From: Chitinophagaceae bacterium | Lineage (GTDB): Bacteria > Bacteroidota > Bacteroidia > Chitinophagales > Chitinophagaceae | Length of the DNA: 64,000 nucleotides | Direction: 5' to 3' | Assembly (NCBI GenBank): GCA_016708765.1 | Contig: JADJFD010000002.1 | Span: 558,001 to 622,000 of the forward strand | Shown: positions 43,517-52,080 of the stretch, in pieces | How the letters are laid out: every line of letters starts with the position of its first letter | How positions within the stretch are numbered: position 1 is the first letter of the stretch | Notes under the pieces: model-generated | Database searches by the model: none | The model's input: the letters and a program-made list of their open reading frames with translations, nothing else | Told to the model about the DNA's origin: nothing | Made by a program: the position numbers and the translations under genes

Positions 43517-44299
43517 TCACTTTTTTCGCTGGCTGAATATCCAACTTAGCAACTCTTGTTCAGCAAAAGCAGGATCCCAACTGTTATGATTGGCATTGGG
43601 GTATAAGGTGAATTTTACTTTTGCACCAGCTTTTTTTAAGGCCTGCACCATATTTTCTGAGTGGTGTGGCGGCACTACATCATCTTTTGCTCCGTGAAAA
43701 ACCCACCAACTTGTTTTTTTCATTTTTGATGCAGTTGCAGGATTAGCACCACCACATATGGGAAATGCCGCCGCAAAGGTTTTCGGCATTCGTCTTACTA
43801 ATTCAAAAACACCCATACCACCCATTGATAGGCCACCGGTATATACCTGTTCTTTTTTTACTGGATATTTGTCAAAAACAAATTGAACAAGTTCCATTAA
43901 TAATTCCATGTGCCTGCCGGCAGGGCCCTCTTCCAGAAAATCAAATGTTCTTTTCCCTTTATCATCATGGGTACGAAGCAGGTTTCCCCAATAATTATTC
44001 GTTGGGCATTGCGGAAAAACAACAATGGCCTTATAATTTTTTCTTACTTCTTCTTTCAAAAATAATTTACCGCCATGCACTAATTGCTTTTCATTATCTC
44101 TCCCTCTTTCTCCAGCGCCATGAAGAAAAAAGATAACAGGATATTTTTGTGTGCTATCATAACCTTCGGGCAATAAAATTCTATATGGTAAGGTGTCACC
44201 ATTTTGTACCATCCATTTTTTCTGGTACAGGGATAAATCCTGAGCTTTTAATGAGAAAGCCGATATTAATAATACAAACAAGCATATTATTCTTTTCAT
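43517..44299 (-). CDS. Exported dienelactone-hydrolase/prolyl-oligopeptidase-like esterase
   Basis: 260 residues with signal peptide MKRIICLFVLLISAFSLKAQ. The alpha/beta hydrolase fold is clear. The oxyanion region is FFLHGAGERGRDN, the nucleophile elbow is GLSMGG, the acid is in HGAKDDVVPP and the histidine is in NANHNSWDPA. Such predicted phospholipase/carboxylesterases often accompany glycan loci, where they remove acyl groups. It is the last gene of the nine-gene minus-strand polysaccharide locus, 42 bases after the GH3 beta-glucosidase. Actual substrate unknown. Confidence 0.87.
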   Translation of the reverse strand: MKRIICLFVLLISAFSLKAQDLSLYQKKWMVQNGDTLPYRILLPEGYDSTQKYPVIFFLHGAGERGRDNEKQLVHGGKLFLKEEVRKNYKAIVVFPQCPTNNYWGNLLRTHDDKGKRTFDFLEEGPAGRHMELLMELVQFVFDKYPVKKEQVYTGGLSMGGMGVFELVRRMPKTFAAAFPICGGANPATASKMKKTSWWVFHGAKDDVVPPHHSENMVQALKKAGAKVKFTLYPNANHNSWDPAFAEQELLSWIFSQRKK

Positions 44300-44341
44300 A
44301 CTATTACTTTATAAAAAAAAAATTGAACGGATTATCATCAA

Positions 44342-46450
44342 TTATTTTACCAGTTTAAATGTTGTTTCTTTTACATCTTTACTATTTCCACCTATAAATA
44401 ATTTAAAGTCGCCCGGCTCTGCTACAAATTTTAAATTGCTGTTGTAGAATTTTAAGTCCTCTACACCTATTGTAAAACTCACTTCTTTGCTTTCACCTTT
44501 CTTGAACATAATTTTCTGAAAGCCTTTTAACTCCTTCACTGGCCTAGCAATACTTCCAACCATATCCCTGGTATATAATTGGATCACTTCTTCCCCGTCG
44601 TAGTCGCCGGTGTTGGTCACTGTAACTGTTGCTTTTATTTTTCCAGTTGTATTCAAAGAAGCAGCACTTAATTTAATATCACTGTAGTTAAATGAAGAAT
44701 AACTTAAACCAAATCCAAAAGGAATCAGCGGACTATTTTCTACATCAAGGTAATTACCTTTGAATTTTTCAAATTTATCTTCATTCTCCATTTCCCAATT
44801 TAAATCAAGAGGCCTGCCAGACATAATAACCAATACTAACGGCTTTCCTATCTTTTTCAATTCCTGTAAAAGCTTCTGCTGACTCTTTGGAATATTCAAC
44901 GTAGAACGGCTTGAAGATTCACCACTCATTTCCGATGCTTCGCCAACTACTGCAACTATAACATCAGATTGTTTGGCAACAGCAATAGCTTCATCCATCA
45001 TTTCCTGTGCAGAACGATTATCGATATCAATCCTTGTTCCAAACACATTTACCTTTTTAGCAAAAATGGTATCATCAGAAATATTAGCAGCCTTTGCATA
45101 TAAAATATTTACTTCTTTTATTCCAAGATTTTTCATTCCATCAAATACAGGAATAGATAAATCCCTGTTACCAGAAACTGCCCATGTACCTAGCATATTT
45201 GCTTTGTTATTTGCCAAAGGGCCAACCAAAGCAATAGTTCCGGTTTTCTTTAGTGGTAATGCTTGCTGATTATTTTTTAACAAGACAAAGGATTTTGTTG
45301 CAAACTCCCTTGCTGCATTTTTTTGTTTTTCCGATAATACTTGATTTGCTGCTCTTTCTTTATTGCAATATCTAAACGGGTCTGTAAATAAACCCAACTT
45401 ATATTTTGCTTCCAATATTCTTCTACATGCATCATCAATTTCTTTTTGTGTTACTTTTCCTTCACCCAGTGATTTTTTCAACGTCGTTAAAAATCCTTCT
45501 CCTACCATATCCATATCTAAACCTGCTTTTAATGATAATGCTGATACGGCCTGCAAATCACCTAATCCATGATCGATCATTTCATTTACAGAAGTATAAT
45601 CAGACACTACCATACCTTTAAAGCCCCATTGCTTTCTTAATAAATCTGTCAGCAACCATTTGTTTCCTGTTGCGGGAATATTATCTATTGTATTAAATGA
45701 AGTCATTATTGAACCCACACCTGCATCAACGGCTGCTTTATACGGCGGCAGATAATCATTATACATTTTTACTTTGCTCATATCAACCGTATTATAATCT
45801 CTTCCACCATCTGCAGCACCATAGAGAGCAAAATGTTTTACACAAGCCAGCAAGGTATTGTCTTTGCTTAAATCACCGTTCTGATAGCCGACAACCATTG
45901 CTTTAGCTACTTGCGAACCGAGATATGGATCTTCGCCGGCACCTTCTGCTATTCTACCCCAACGAGGGTCACGGGCAATATCCACCATTGGAGAAAAAGC
46001 CCAGTTCAACCCATCAGCAGTTGCTTCTGTTGCCGCCAATCTTGCACTACGTTCTATCATCGGCATATCCCAACTACAGGACATACCTAACGGTATTGGA
46101 AAGGTTGTTTTGTATCCATGTATTACATCGGAACCAAACAACAATGGTATTTTTAAGCGGCTGCTATTTACCGCCAGTTCCTGTGCTTGGCGAATTTTTG
46201 CTTCTCCAATAACACCAAACAAACCACCGACCTGACCTTTTGAAATTTTTTCTTCCACTCCTTTACTTACCACAGCACCTGTTGCCACACCACCACCTGG
46301 CGTTAATAAATTTAGCTGGCCAATTTTTTCATCCAGCGTCATTTTTTTCATAAGAGCATCAACATAAGTCTTCATCTTCGCATCGCTTTTCTGCTGTGCA
46401 TTTGCTTGTAATGATGTTATTACGATTAATCCGAGCAATAGTCTTTTCAT
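44342..46450 (-). CDS. GH3 beta-glucosidase (BglX type) with internal deletion
   Basis: 702 residues with signal peptide ending ANAQ. The glycoside hydrolase family 3 barrel is intact, with the nucleophile Asp in MVVSDYTSVNEM, the KHFALYG substrate segment and GEASEMSGESSSRSTL carrying the expected acid/base Glu. A fibronectin-III-like domain forms the end (TVTNTGDYDGEEVIQLYTRD). Between LDLNWEMENED and NYLDVENSPLIPFGFGLSYSS about 55-60 residues normally present in BglX are missing. These include the GTQAGNAIADVLFGDYNPSG-like block, so the protein is shorter than the usual 750-760. It would hydrolyse beta-glucosides released by the GH144 enzymes upstream. Confidence 0.9.
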   Translation of the reverse strand: MKRLLLGLIVITSLQANAQQKSDAKMKTYVDALMKKMTLDEKIGQLNLLTPGGGVATGAVVSKGVEEKISKGQVGGLFGVIGEAKIRQAQELAVNSSRLKIPLLFGSDVIHGYKTTFPIPLGMSCSWDMPMIERSARLAATEATADGLNWAFSPMVDIARDPRWGRIAEGAGEDPYLGSQVAKAMVVGYQNGDLSKDNTLLACVKHFALYGAADGGRDYNTVDMSKVKMYNDYLPPYKAAVDAGVGSIMTSFNTIDNIPATGNKWLLTDLLRKQWGFKGMVVSDYTSVNEMIDHGLGDLQAVSALSLKAGLDMDMVGEGFLTTLKKSLGEGKVTQKEIDDACRRILEAKYKLGLFTDPFRYCNKERAANQVLSEKQKNAAREFATKSFVLLKNNQQALPLKKTGTIALVGPLANNKANMLGTWAVSGNRDLSIPVFDGMKNLGIKEVNILYAKAANISDDTIFAKKVNVFGTRIDIDNRSAQEMMDEAIAVAKQSDVIVAVVGEASEMSGESSSRSTLNIPKSQQKLLQELKKIGKPLVLVIMSGRPLDLNWEMENEDKFEKFKGNYLDVENSPLIPFGFGLSYSSFNYSDIKLSAASLNTTGKIKATVTVTNTGDYDGEEVIQLYTRDMVGSIARPVKELKGFQKIMFKKGESKEVSFTIGVEDLKFYNSNLKFVAEPGDFKLFIGGNSKDVKETTFKLVK

Positions 46451-46460
46451 GTCATTCTTT

Positions 46461-47120
46461 TTATTTCAATAAATATGGTTCTATTATTTTTTGCCAGATA
46501 GCATAGCCTTTTGCATTCATGTGCAAATTATCTCCTAGGAAAATATCCGGCATAGGCTTTCCATCTTCTCCCAGCATTGGTTTCCATACACTGATATACT
46601 TAGTATGCTTTTGTTTCTTCAGGTATTTTTTAATCAGCTTATTTGCTGCTATCATTCTATCCTTCATTTTCCAGCGAGAAGGGCTTGGCTTGATAGAGAC
46701 AAAAGCAACCGGCACATCCGGCAACTTATTTCTTATCATTTCAAAAAGAATTTTAAACCGGTCTCTTGTCATTTCTCCGGTTACTGTATCAGAAGAAGCT
46801 ATATCATTCTCGCCACAATAGATTACAATCTGTTTTGGCTGATAAGGAAAAATAATTTCATCCGCATACCGAATTACATCTGGCAAAGCCGAACCACCAA
46901 AGCCACGATTAATGATGGTATGATTTGGAAAAGCAGTTTTTACATCTTTCCACATTCTGAAAGAAGAGCTACCGACAAAGAGTATTTCATTTTTTGGAGG
47001 GAAAGAAACAGCATCTTGCTTTTTAAAAGCGGCTATTTCATTGGAAAATGGTTGAGCTCCAACATTTGTTATTCCAATAACAAAGCAAACTAAAAAAAAT
47101 ACTTTTACAAGCCTTACCAT
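46461..47120 (-). CDS. SGNH/GDSL-type hydrolase
   Basis: 219 residues from the ATG at 47120, which overlaps the stop of the upstream gene (TGATG). A signal peptide is present (ending near NVGAQ). The four SGNH blocks are seen. Block I is FVGSSSFRMW with the nucleophile Ser and block II is NRGFGGS. Block III is YCGENDI with the catalytic Asn. Block V is DNLHMNAKGY with the Asp-His pair. Members act as acetylxylan or lipid-like esterases. Its place in the glycan locus suggests removal of acyl groups from the substrate. Translational coupling to the preceding gene is likely. Confidence 0.88.
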   Translation of the reverse strand: MVRLVKVFFLVCFVIGITNVGAQPFSNEIAAFKKQDAVSFPPKNEILFVGSSSFRMWKDVKTAFPNHTIINRGFGGSALPDVIRYADEIIFPYQPKQIVIYCGENDIASSDTVTGEMTRDRFKILFEMIRNKLPDVPVAFVSIKPSPSRWKMKDRMIAANKLIKKYLKKQKHTKYISVWKPMLGEDGKPMPDIFLGDNLHMNAKGYAIWQKIIEPYLLK

Positions 47121-47965
47121 CAATACTTATTTATCAGTATAGTAGCCAATATCGGCAAATGGTCTGACGGATATTTCATATCATACGAATCAGTTAGTGT
47201 TGCAAATTTTGAAACAGAAACTTTTTCGTTATCAGCCACAAAAATATAATCAATACAGCCGTCTAATTTCTGGTTGAATTTAAATCCATTCCAGGTGTCT
47301 GCCGGGCCATACACCTGTTTTGCTATAGAACGAGTGTTTTGCATATTTGCAAGCATATATTCTGCCGGCGGCTCATTTGGCTTACTGTTAAAATCACCAG
47401 TAACAATAACAGGATAATTTTTCTTATTCAGTTCCTTTATTTTTTCAACAATCAATTTTGCAGATTCAAGCCTTGCCGTTTTTCCAACATGATCGAAGTG
47501 AGTGTTGAATACCCAAAAAAGTTGTTTGGTTTTTTTATTTTTAAATAAACCATACGTACAAACTCTGACTATTGCTGCATCCCATCCTTTAGAAATAGAA
47601 TCTGGTGTAGGCGATAACCAAAAAGTAGATTGCTCTATCATTTCAAACTTATCTTTCTTATAAAAGATACAAGAATATTCACCTTTTTGTTTACCATCAT
47701 CTCTTCCTACTCCTATGTAACTATATCCAATTAAATTTTCTGTTAGGTAAATTAGCTGTGAATGCGTTACTTCCTGACCGCCAATAAAATCCGCTTCATA
47801 ATAATTCATCAAACCGGCTACTTTGTCTTTTCTTGCATCCCAACGGTTCTCTCCGTCAGAAGCAACATCTAAACGAATATTGTAAGACATTACTTTTATT
47901 TCTTGCTGAGCAAACAACAACAATGGCGAAATAAAAAACAGAATGATAATTAATCTTTTTTTCAT
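47120..47965 (-). CDS. Exported endonuclease/exonuclease/phosphatase family protein
   Basis: 281 residues with signal peptide ending LLFAQQ. Motifs of the EEP (DNase-I-like) fold are seen: the early SYNIRLD Asn, FIGGQEVTHSQ metal-binding Glu, VTGDFNSKPNEPP with Asp/Asn, and the final SDHLPILATI with the catalytic His. The family includes nucleases and phosphodiesterases acting on lipids or nucleotides. Family members often occur in glycan loci beside GH144-type enzymes, where their role is undetermined. It overlaps the SGNH gene and follows the GH144 gene by nine bases. Confidence 0.88.
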   Translation of the reverse strand: MKKRLIIILFFISPLLLFAQQEIKVMSYNIRLDVASDGENRWDARKDKVAGLMNYYEADFIGGQEVTHSQLIYLTENLIGYSYIGVGRDDGKQKGEYSCIFYKKDKFEMIEQSTFWLSPTPDSISKGWDAAIVRVCTYGLFKNKKTKQLFWVFNTHFDHVGKTARLESAKLIVEKIKELNKKNYPVIVTGDFNSKPNEPPAEYMLANMQNTRSIAKQVYGPADTWNGFKFNQKLDGCIDYIFVADNEKVSVSKFATLTDSYDMKYPSDHLPILATILINKY

Positions 47966-47974
47966 TTATACAAT

Positions 47975-49336
47975 TTATTTTTTTAACCAAGGACTCTCAA
48001 AACCTAATTTCTTTAATCCAGTTTTTATTTCCGGGCAGCTCATAAATAAATTCCATAATAAGCCGCTGCGATAATTTTCCATCATCACTACAATCGGTCC
48101 TTGATCAATTGCCAGATATCTTGGTATGTACCAGTTATGATGTTCACTGAAGGCATCATAAAAACCATATTCTCCCCACACTTTATCTTTCATATCGTTA
48201 TACCAATGTTTCATTGCAGCCATCGATTCTTTTGGTGTATAGGGGAATGACGACAACGCTGCCGTTGGTGAAATAACTCCTAAATCTCTTTTTTCATTTG
48301 GTGCATGACCTGCATAACCTTTTATAGAATAACTTGACGTTAAACCCCAGCTATTGGTTCCATATCCTTTATAGCCATTTGGATTGTTGACACACCATTT
48401 ATAATGAATCATTGCATGACCAACATTATGCTCCCAGTAATCAGCATATTTATCTTTTAATCCTCTTGGATCTAAACCAAGATAAGAATAATGTGCCCAG
48501 AATAATGGACCGCTGTTTCCTGCTTCGCCTTGGTGGTTCATTTTTAGTTTTATATCGTCGTAAAAAGCAGGGAACTTATTAATCTTACCATTCTCTGCCC
48601 ATCCTTCATGATACACTTCTGCTGGCACTCCGTGTGTAGGAGATGATGCTGCCAATACATACATGATCTGACATTCATTATAACCATGTACTGCAAAGTT
48701 CATTTTCCAACCATTGTTTGGACTCCAGTGCCAATACAAAACATTTTGTCCTTGACGATACCAATCAAACTCAACTTCTTTCCATAGTTTATCAATTCTT
48801 GTTGCAATAGCTTTTTCCTTTGCATTGCCATTTTGAAAATACTGACGGACACAAAGCAATCCCTGAATCATAAAGGAAGTTTCTACCAAATCACCGCCAT
48901 CATCATTTTTACTGAATGGTTTTACTTTACCTGTTTCGCCATTCCACCAATGTGGCCATACGCCATGAAAACGATCAGCTGTTTCGAGAAAGTTTACAAT
49001 CTTTTCAAACCGTTCAACGCCCTGTTCTCTTGTAATGAAACCTCTCTCTATTCCTACCAAAATCGCCATCACACCAAATCCACCTCCGCCGCTTGTTACA
49101 GTAGTTTTATCGTTTTGCGGATAAACATTGTCAGAATGAAACCTCTCTCTTGCCAGTCCGCTGTTGGGTTCAGCTCCATCCCAGAAATATTGAAAAGTTT
49201 GTTGTTGTACTAATCGAAACAAAGCAGTGTCTTCTGCCGCAATTGGGCTATTCGTATTTGCAGCTACATTTTTTCCTGAATTACATGCTGCTATTATCAG
49301 CATGATAGTTACACAACCAAAAATAGTTTCTTCATC
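47975..49336 (-). CDS. GH144-type glucanase lipoprotein (glucoamylase family, PF10091), copy 1
   Basis: 453 residues from the ATG at 49336, chosen because it supplies the complete lipoprotein signal (MKKLFFGCVTIMLIIAAC). A later in-frame ATG at 49303 would cut it. The (alpha/alpha)6 glucoamylase-like domain is visible: FQYFWDGAEPNSGLARER, TSGGGGFGVMAILVGIERGF, DLVETSFMIQGLL, YWHWSPNNGW and the end AIDQGPIVVMMENYRSGLLWNLF. Characterised GH144 members from Chitinophaga cleave beta-1,2-glucan. It lies 9-10 bases from genes on both sides in the locus. A close paralog follows on the upstream side (49346-51055). Confidence 0.88.
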   Translation of the reverse strand, partial: DEETIFGCVTIMLIIAACNSGKNVAANTNSPIAAEDTALFRLVQQQTFQYFWDGAEPNSGLARERFHSDNVYPQNDKTTVTSGGGGFGVMAILVGIERGFITREQGVERFEKIVNFLETADRFHGVWPHWWNGETGKVKPFSKNDDGGDLVETSFMIQGLLCVRQYFQNGNAKEKAIATRIDKLWKEVEFDWYRQGQNVLYWHWSPNNGWKMNFAVHGYNECQIMYVLAASSPTHGVPAEVYHEGWAENGKINKFPAFYDDIKLKMNHQGEAGNSGPLFWAHYSYLGLDPRGLKDKYADYWEHNVGHAMIHYKWCVNNPNGYKGYGTNSWGLTSSYSIKGYAGHAPNEKRDLGVISPTAALSSFPYTPKESMAAMKHWYNDMKDKVWGEYGFYDAFSEHHNWYIPRYLAIDQGPIVVMMENYRSGLLWNLFMSCPEIKTGLKKLGFESPWLKK

Positions 49337-49345
49337 TTTTAAGTT

Positions 49346-51055
49346 TTAGAGGTAAGGTGCCGTAAATCCTAAACTAGGCATTCCTGCTTTTACTTCCGGA
49401 CAACTCGTAAATAAATTCCACACTAATCCTGTTCTGTAATTTTCAATCATACTGATAACCGGTCCTTGATCAATTGCTAAAAAAGAACTGGCAAACCATG
49501 GATTGGATAATGAGAATGCATCAACAAATCCATATTCCTTAAATATTTTATCTCCGATAATATAATAAAAGAATTTCAATGCCTGCATAGATTCTGTTGG
49601 GGTGAAAGGGAAAGATGACAATGCAGCTGTTGGTGCAATAAATCCCCTATCGTTATTTGGCGAACTGGCTGTGTATCCACCTTCAATATCGCTGGCAGTT
49701 AATCCCCAGCAACTGTCGCCATATCCATACCATGCTTTTGGATTTGCTTTGCAATAATTATAATTGATAAGAGTATGATTTTTTGCTTGCGTTAAATAAT
49801 TAATTCCCCCTTCTACTAATCCATTTGGATTAATGCCCATGAAAGTATAATGCTCGAAGAAAAGCGGACCCCCTAATGCCGGGCCTAATGGAAGTTGAAT
49901 GCCATAGTAAGAATTTCCATTATTAAAATTTGAACCAGTCTTCCATCCATTTGTATATACAGAAGCTGGGATACCGTGTGTTGTTGATGAAGCTGCCATT
50001 ACATAAGTAATTAGCGATTCGTTCCAGCCTCTTATTGGGAGATTAATGGCCCATCCTTTATCAGGACTCCAATGCCAGTACAAAACATTTTGTCCGCCAT
50101 TGCGAAACCAATCCCATTCTACATTATTATACAAAGTATTTATATCGCTCCGTAATGTAGCTTCAGCAGGATCGGCTCCATTGAAGTATTGTCTTGCAGT
50201 TAGCAATCCCATCATGAGGTATGAAGTTTCAACTAAATCAGCACCGTTGTCATTTGCACTAAACGGAATAATAGCTCCTGTAGTTCCATTGAGCCAATGC
50301 GGAAATGCTCCTTTTACTTTTACTGCTGTGTTTTTTAAGAAGCCCACGATCTTTTGCATCCTTGTTAACCCTTCTGCTCTTGTAATGAAATTGCGGCTAA
50401 TGCCAACAGGTATTGCCATAATACCGAAACCTGAACCGCCCGAGGTAACAGTTTCGCCGGATGTATTTCTTTCTCTTGCCAATCCGCTTATCGGATGGCC
50501 AAAATCCCAGAAAAATTTGAATGTTTGCTGCTGAATTTTAGTTAGCAATTCTTCGTCAGTAATACGGGGGAATTTATCTGTATAATTAATACCTGTTAAC
50601 AAGGATATACTAGCCGGGTTGGTTAGTCTTCCTCCGCCAGAGGATTGTATTCCACTACCTATGCCAAGTGTATAGGTTGTAAACGCTGCCAAATCTGCTT
50701 GTGGAGTAATAGTTAATTGTTTATTGCTATTACCAGCAATTATACTAATCGGAATAATGGTTGAAAAAGGTACTGATAATTTAATATTATCAGTTGTAGT
50801 AGAGATATTGACCGGTTCTGTAAAATTCAATACTATAACTGGTCTTAGATTTAATCCCTTGTAACTTGTAGTTCCGTTACTTAATCCATTTACCGTAAAC
50901 GATAACGAGGTGTCTTTTGGTACAATAGCAGGAGCATCTTCCTTTTTACTACAGGCCGTAAAAAAGTGTATAGTAATGACTGTGCATAAAAAATATAAGG
51001 TAATTTTTTTACCTCTATAGATATTTTTTATTTTTTTGAAGTTACAATCAGTCAT
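49346..51055 (-). CDS. GH144-type glucanase lipoprotein with N-terminal Ig-like domain, copy 2
   Basis: 569 residues. A hydrophobic segment ends in FFTAC (lipobox at about residue 35). Residues about 45-150 form a bacterial Ig-like (Big_5) domain: PVIVLNFTEPVNISTTTDNI and AAFTTYTLGIGSGI. The catalytic domain repeats the blocks seen in copy 1: FKFFWDFGHPISGLARER, GSGFGIMAIPVGISRNF, YWHWSPDKGW and AIDQGPVISMIENYRTGLVWNLF. The extra domain would hold the enzyme away from the membrane. It is likely a surface endo-glucanase. It is preceded by a hairpin-plus-T-run at 51076-51119 that may reduce expression relative to susCD. Confidence 0.88.
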   Translation of the reverse strand: MTDCNFKKIKNIYRGKKITLYFLCTVITIHFFTACSKKEDAPAIVPKDTSLSFTVNGLSNGTTSYKGLNLRPVIVLNFTEPVNISTTTDNIKLSVPFSTIIPISIIAGNSNKQLTITPQADLAAFTTYTLGIGSGIQSSGGGRLTNPASISLLTGINYTDKFPRITDEELLTKIQQQTFKFFWDFGHPISGLARERNTSGETVTSGGSGFGIMAIPVGISRNFITRAEGLTRMQKIVGFLKNTAVKVKGAFPHWLNGTTGAIIPFSANDNGADLVETSYLMMGLLTARQYFNGADPAEATLRSDINTLYNNVEWDWFRNGGQNVLYWHWSPDKGWAINLPIRGWNESLITYVMAASSTTHGIPASVYTNGWKTGSNFNNGNSYYGIQLPLGPALGGPLFFEHYTFMGINPNGLVEGGINYLTQAKNHTLINYNYCKANPKAWYGYGDSCWGLTASDIEGGYTASSPNNDRGFIAPTAALSSFPFTPTESMQALKFFYYIIGDKIFKEYGFVDAFSLSNPWFASSFLAIDQGPVISMIENYRTGLVWNLFTSCPEVKAGMPSLGFTAPYL

Positions 51056-51075
51056 TTATAATTTCAATTAATAAA

Positions 51076-51119
51076 TAAAAAAAGCACACAGTCACAAGTA
51101 ATGTGATAGCTGTGTGCTT
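51076..51119 (-). terminator. Intra-operon terminator between LamG protein and glucanase genes
   Basis: In the mRNA sense AAGCACACAG pairs with CTGTGTGCTT. An inner TCACA/TGTGA stem and a 3-base bulge lie within it, and a run of T follows on the 3' side. It lies 14 bases after the LamG-domain gene and 20 bases before the GH144 copy 2 start. Confidence 0.8.
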
Positions 51120-51133
51120 AATAAAACAACTGC

Positions 51134-52057
51134 TTATTTACCTGCTCTACCTAAATTATATAATGCTTTAATAAATGCATCGGGCAAGGGAAAGTCATAC
51201 ATTCTGATTTCGTCTACCGAACCCGTCATAGGCGCAAACGTTACGTCAGCATTAACTGGCATACCTGCTGCATTATAATTAGCACCAATTAGAACTTGAT
51301 TCGGTTCCCATGATTTGAATAAGCTATTTCCTGTACCCCTGCTTGGAAATGCCCCGGCCCTAATTCCATTTGACCAGATGTGAAAAAAACCTGTATTACC
51401 ATTATAGGTAAGAAGAAGATGAACCCATGTATTAGCTCCGATTGTCGGAGTTATATACGGTATATAATTCGGCATACCTGGACTATCTCTTAATGTATTT
51501 ATGTTATCCTGTGTGCCACCACCCACTGTTGTAAACGTTGGGTGAATTTTTAAATTATCAATATTAGAAGCCGGGAAAAGATTAGTTTCTAAAACAAAGT
51601 TGATATTACCATTAAAAATGGTTGGTCTTGCTAATTGGAATATCATCGTTTTTTTAGATCCGTTATTTAGTATTTGTACCCACTGACTAATTGTAAAGCT
51701 CTTCAACGAGTCTGTTTTAAATTTCTGAAATTGAGTGGCATAATATAAATACCCGGCATTTAAACTTAACGCCTTACCCCTAACTCCACCTGTAATAAAT
51801 GTATTATTTACAGATGCTGTTGGTGCTGTTGCGCTTTTCAGTTCGTTCTTGGTATCATCAAAAGACCAATAAGCAATTAGTCTATCAGGAAATATTTCGT
51901 CCGAGCTTGAAAAGCCATCAATTTTCCCATCATAATCACCAGGATTTACTGACGGAAGATTATTGGGATTGCCATCTTTTTTGCAAGCATTAAACCCCAA
52001 AAACATTATTAATACAAGAATGCCAATTGTTAGTTTATTTTTTATATTATGTATCAT
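51134..52057 (-). CDS. Surface lipoprotein with LamG/concanavalin-like domain
   Basis: 307 residues. The lipoprotein signal ends in LGFNAC. From about residue 60 a LamG-type jelly-roll is visible: LIAYWSFDDTKNEL, GKALSLNAGYLYYAT, SFTISQWVQI, TWVHLLLTYNGNTGFFHIWSNG and the end SVDEIRMYDFPLPDAFIKALY, the standard Laminin_G_3 pattern. Directly after susD, this is the position of the surface glycan-binding protein in polysaccharide loci. It would capture the substrate at the cell surface. It is 23 bases from susD and followed by a terminator-like hairpin. Confidence 0.85.
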   Translation of the reverse strand: MIHNIKNKLTIGILVLIMFLGFNACKKDGNPNNLPSVNPGDYDGKIDGFSSSDEIFPDRLIAYWSFDDTKNELKSATAPTASVNNTFITGGVRGKALSLNAGYLYYATQFQKFKTDSLKSFTISQWVQILNNGSKKTMIFQLARPTIFNGNINFVLETNLFPASNIDNLKIHPTFTTVGGGTQDNINTLRDSPGMPNYIPYITPTIGANTWVHLLLTYNGNTGFFHIWSNGIRAGAFPSRGTGNSLFKSWEPNQVLIGANYNAAGMPVNADVTFAPMTGSVDEIRMYDFPLPDAFIKALYNLGRAGK

Positions 52058-52080
52058 AATTTTAATTTGATATTAGAGAA

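Noticed and set aside
46605..47093. Plus-strand frame opposite the SGNH hydrolase gene
   Set aside because: It overlaps a gene with complete catalytic blocks, and the translation has no family features.
47975..49336. Frameshift in the signal peptide of GH144 copy 1
   Set aside because: A recount of the six-T run shows that the ATG at 49336 is in frame and gives a complete lipoprotein signal.
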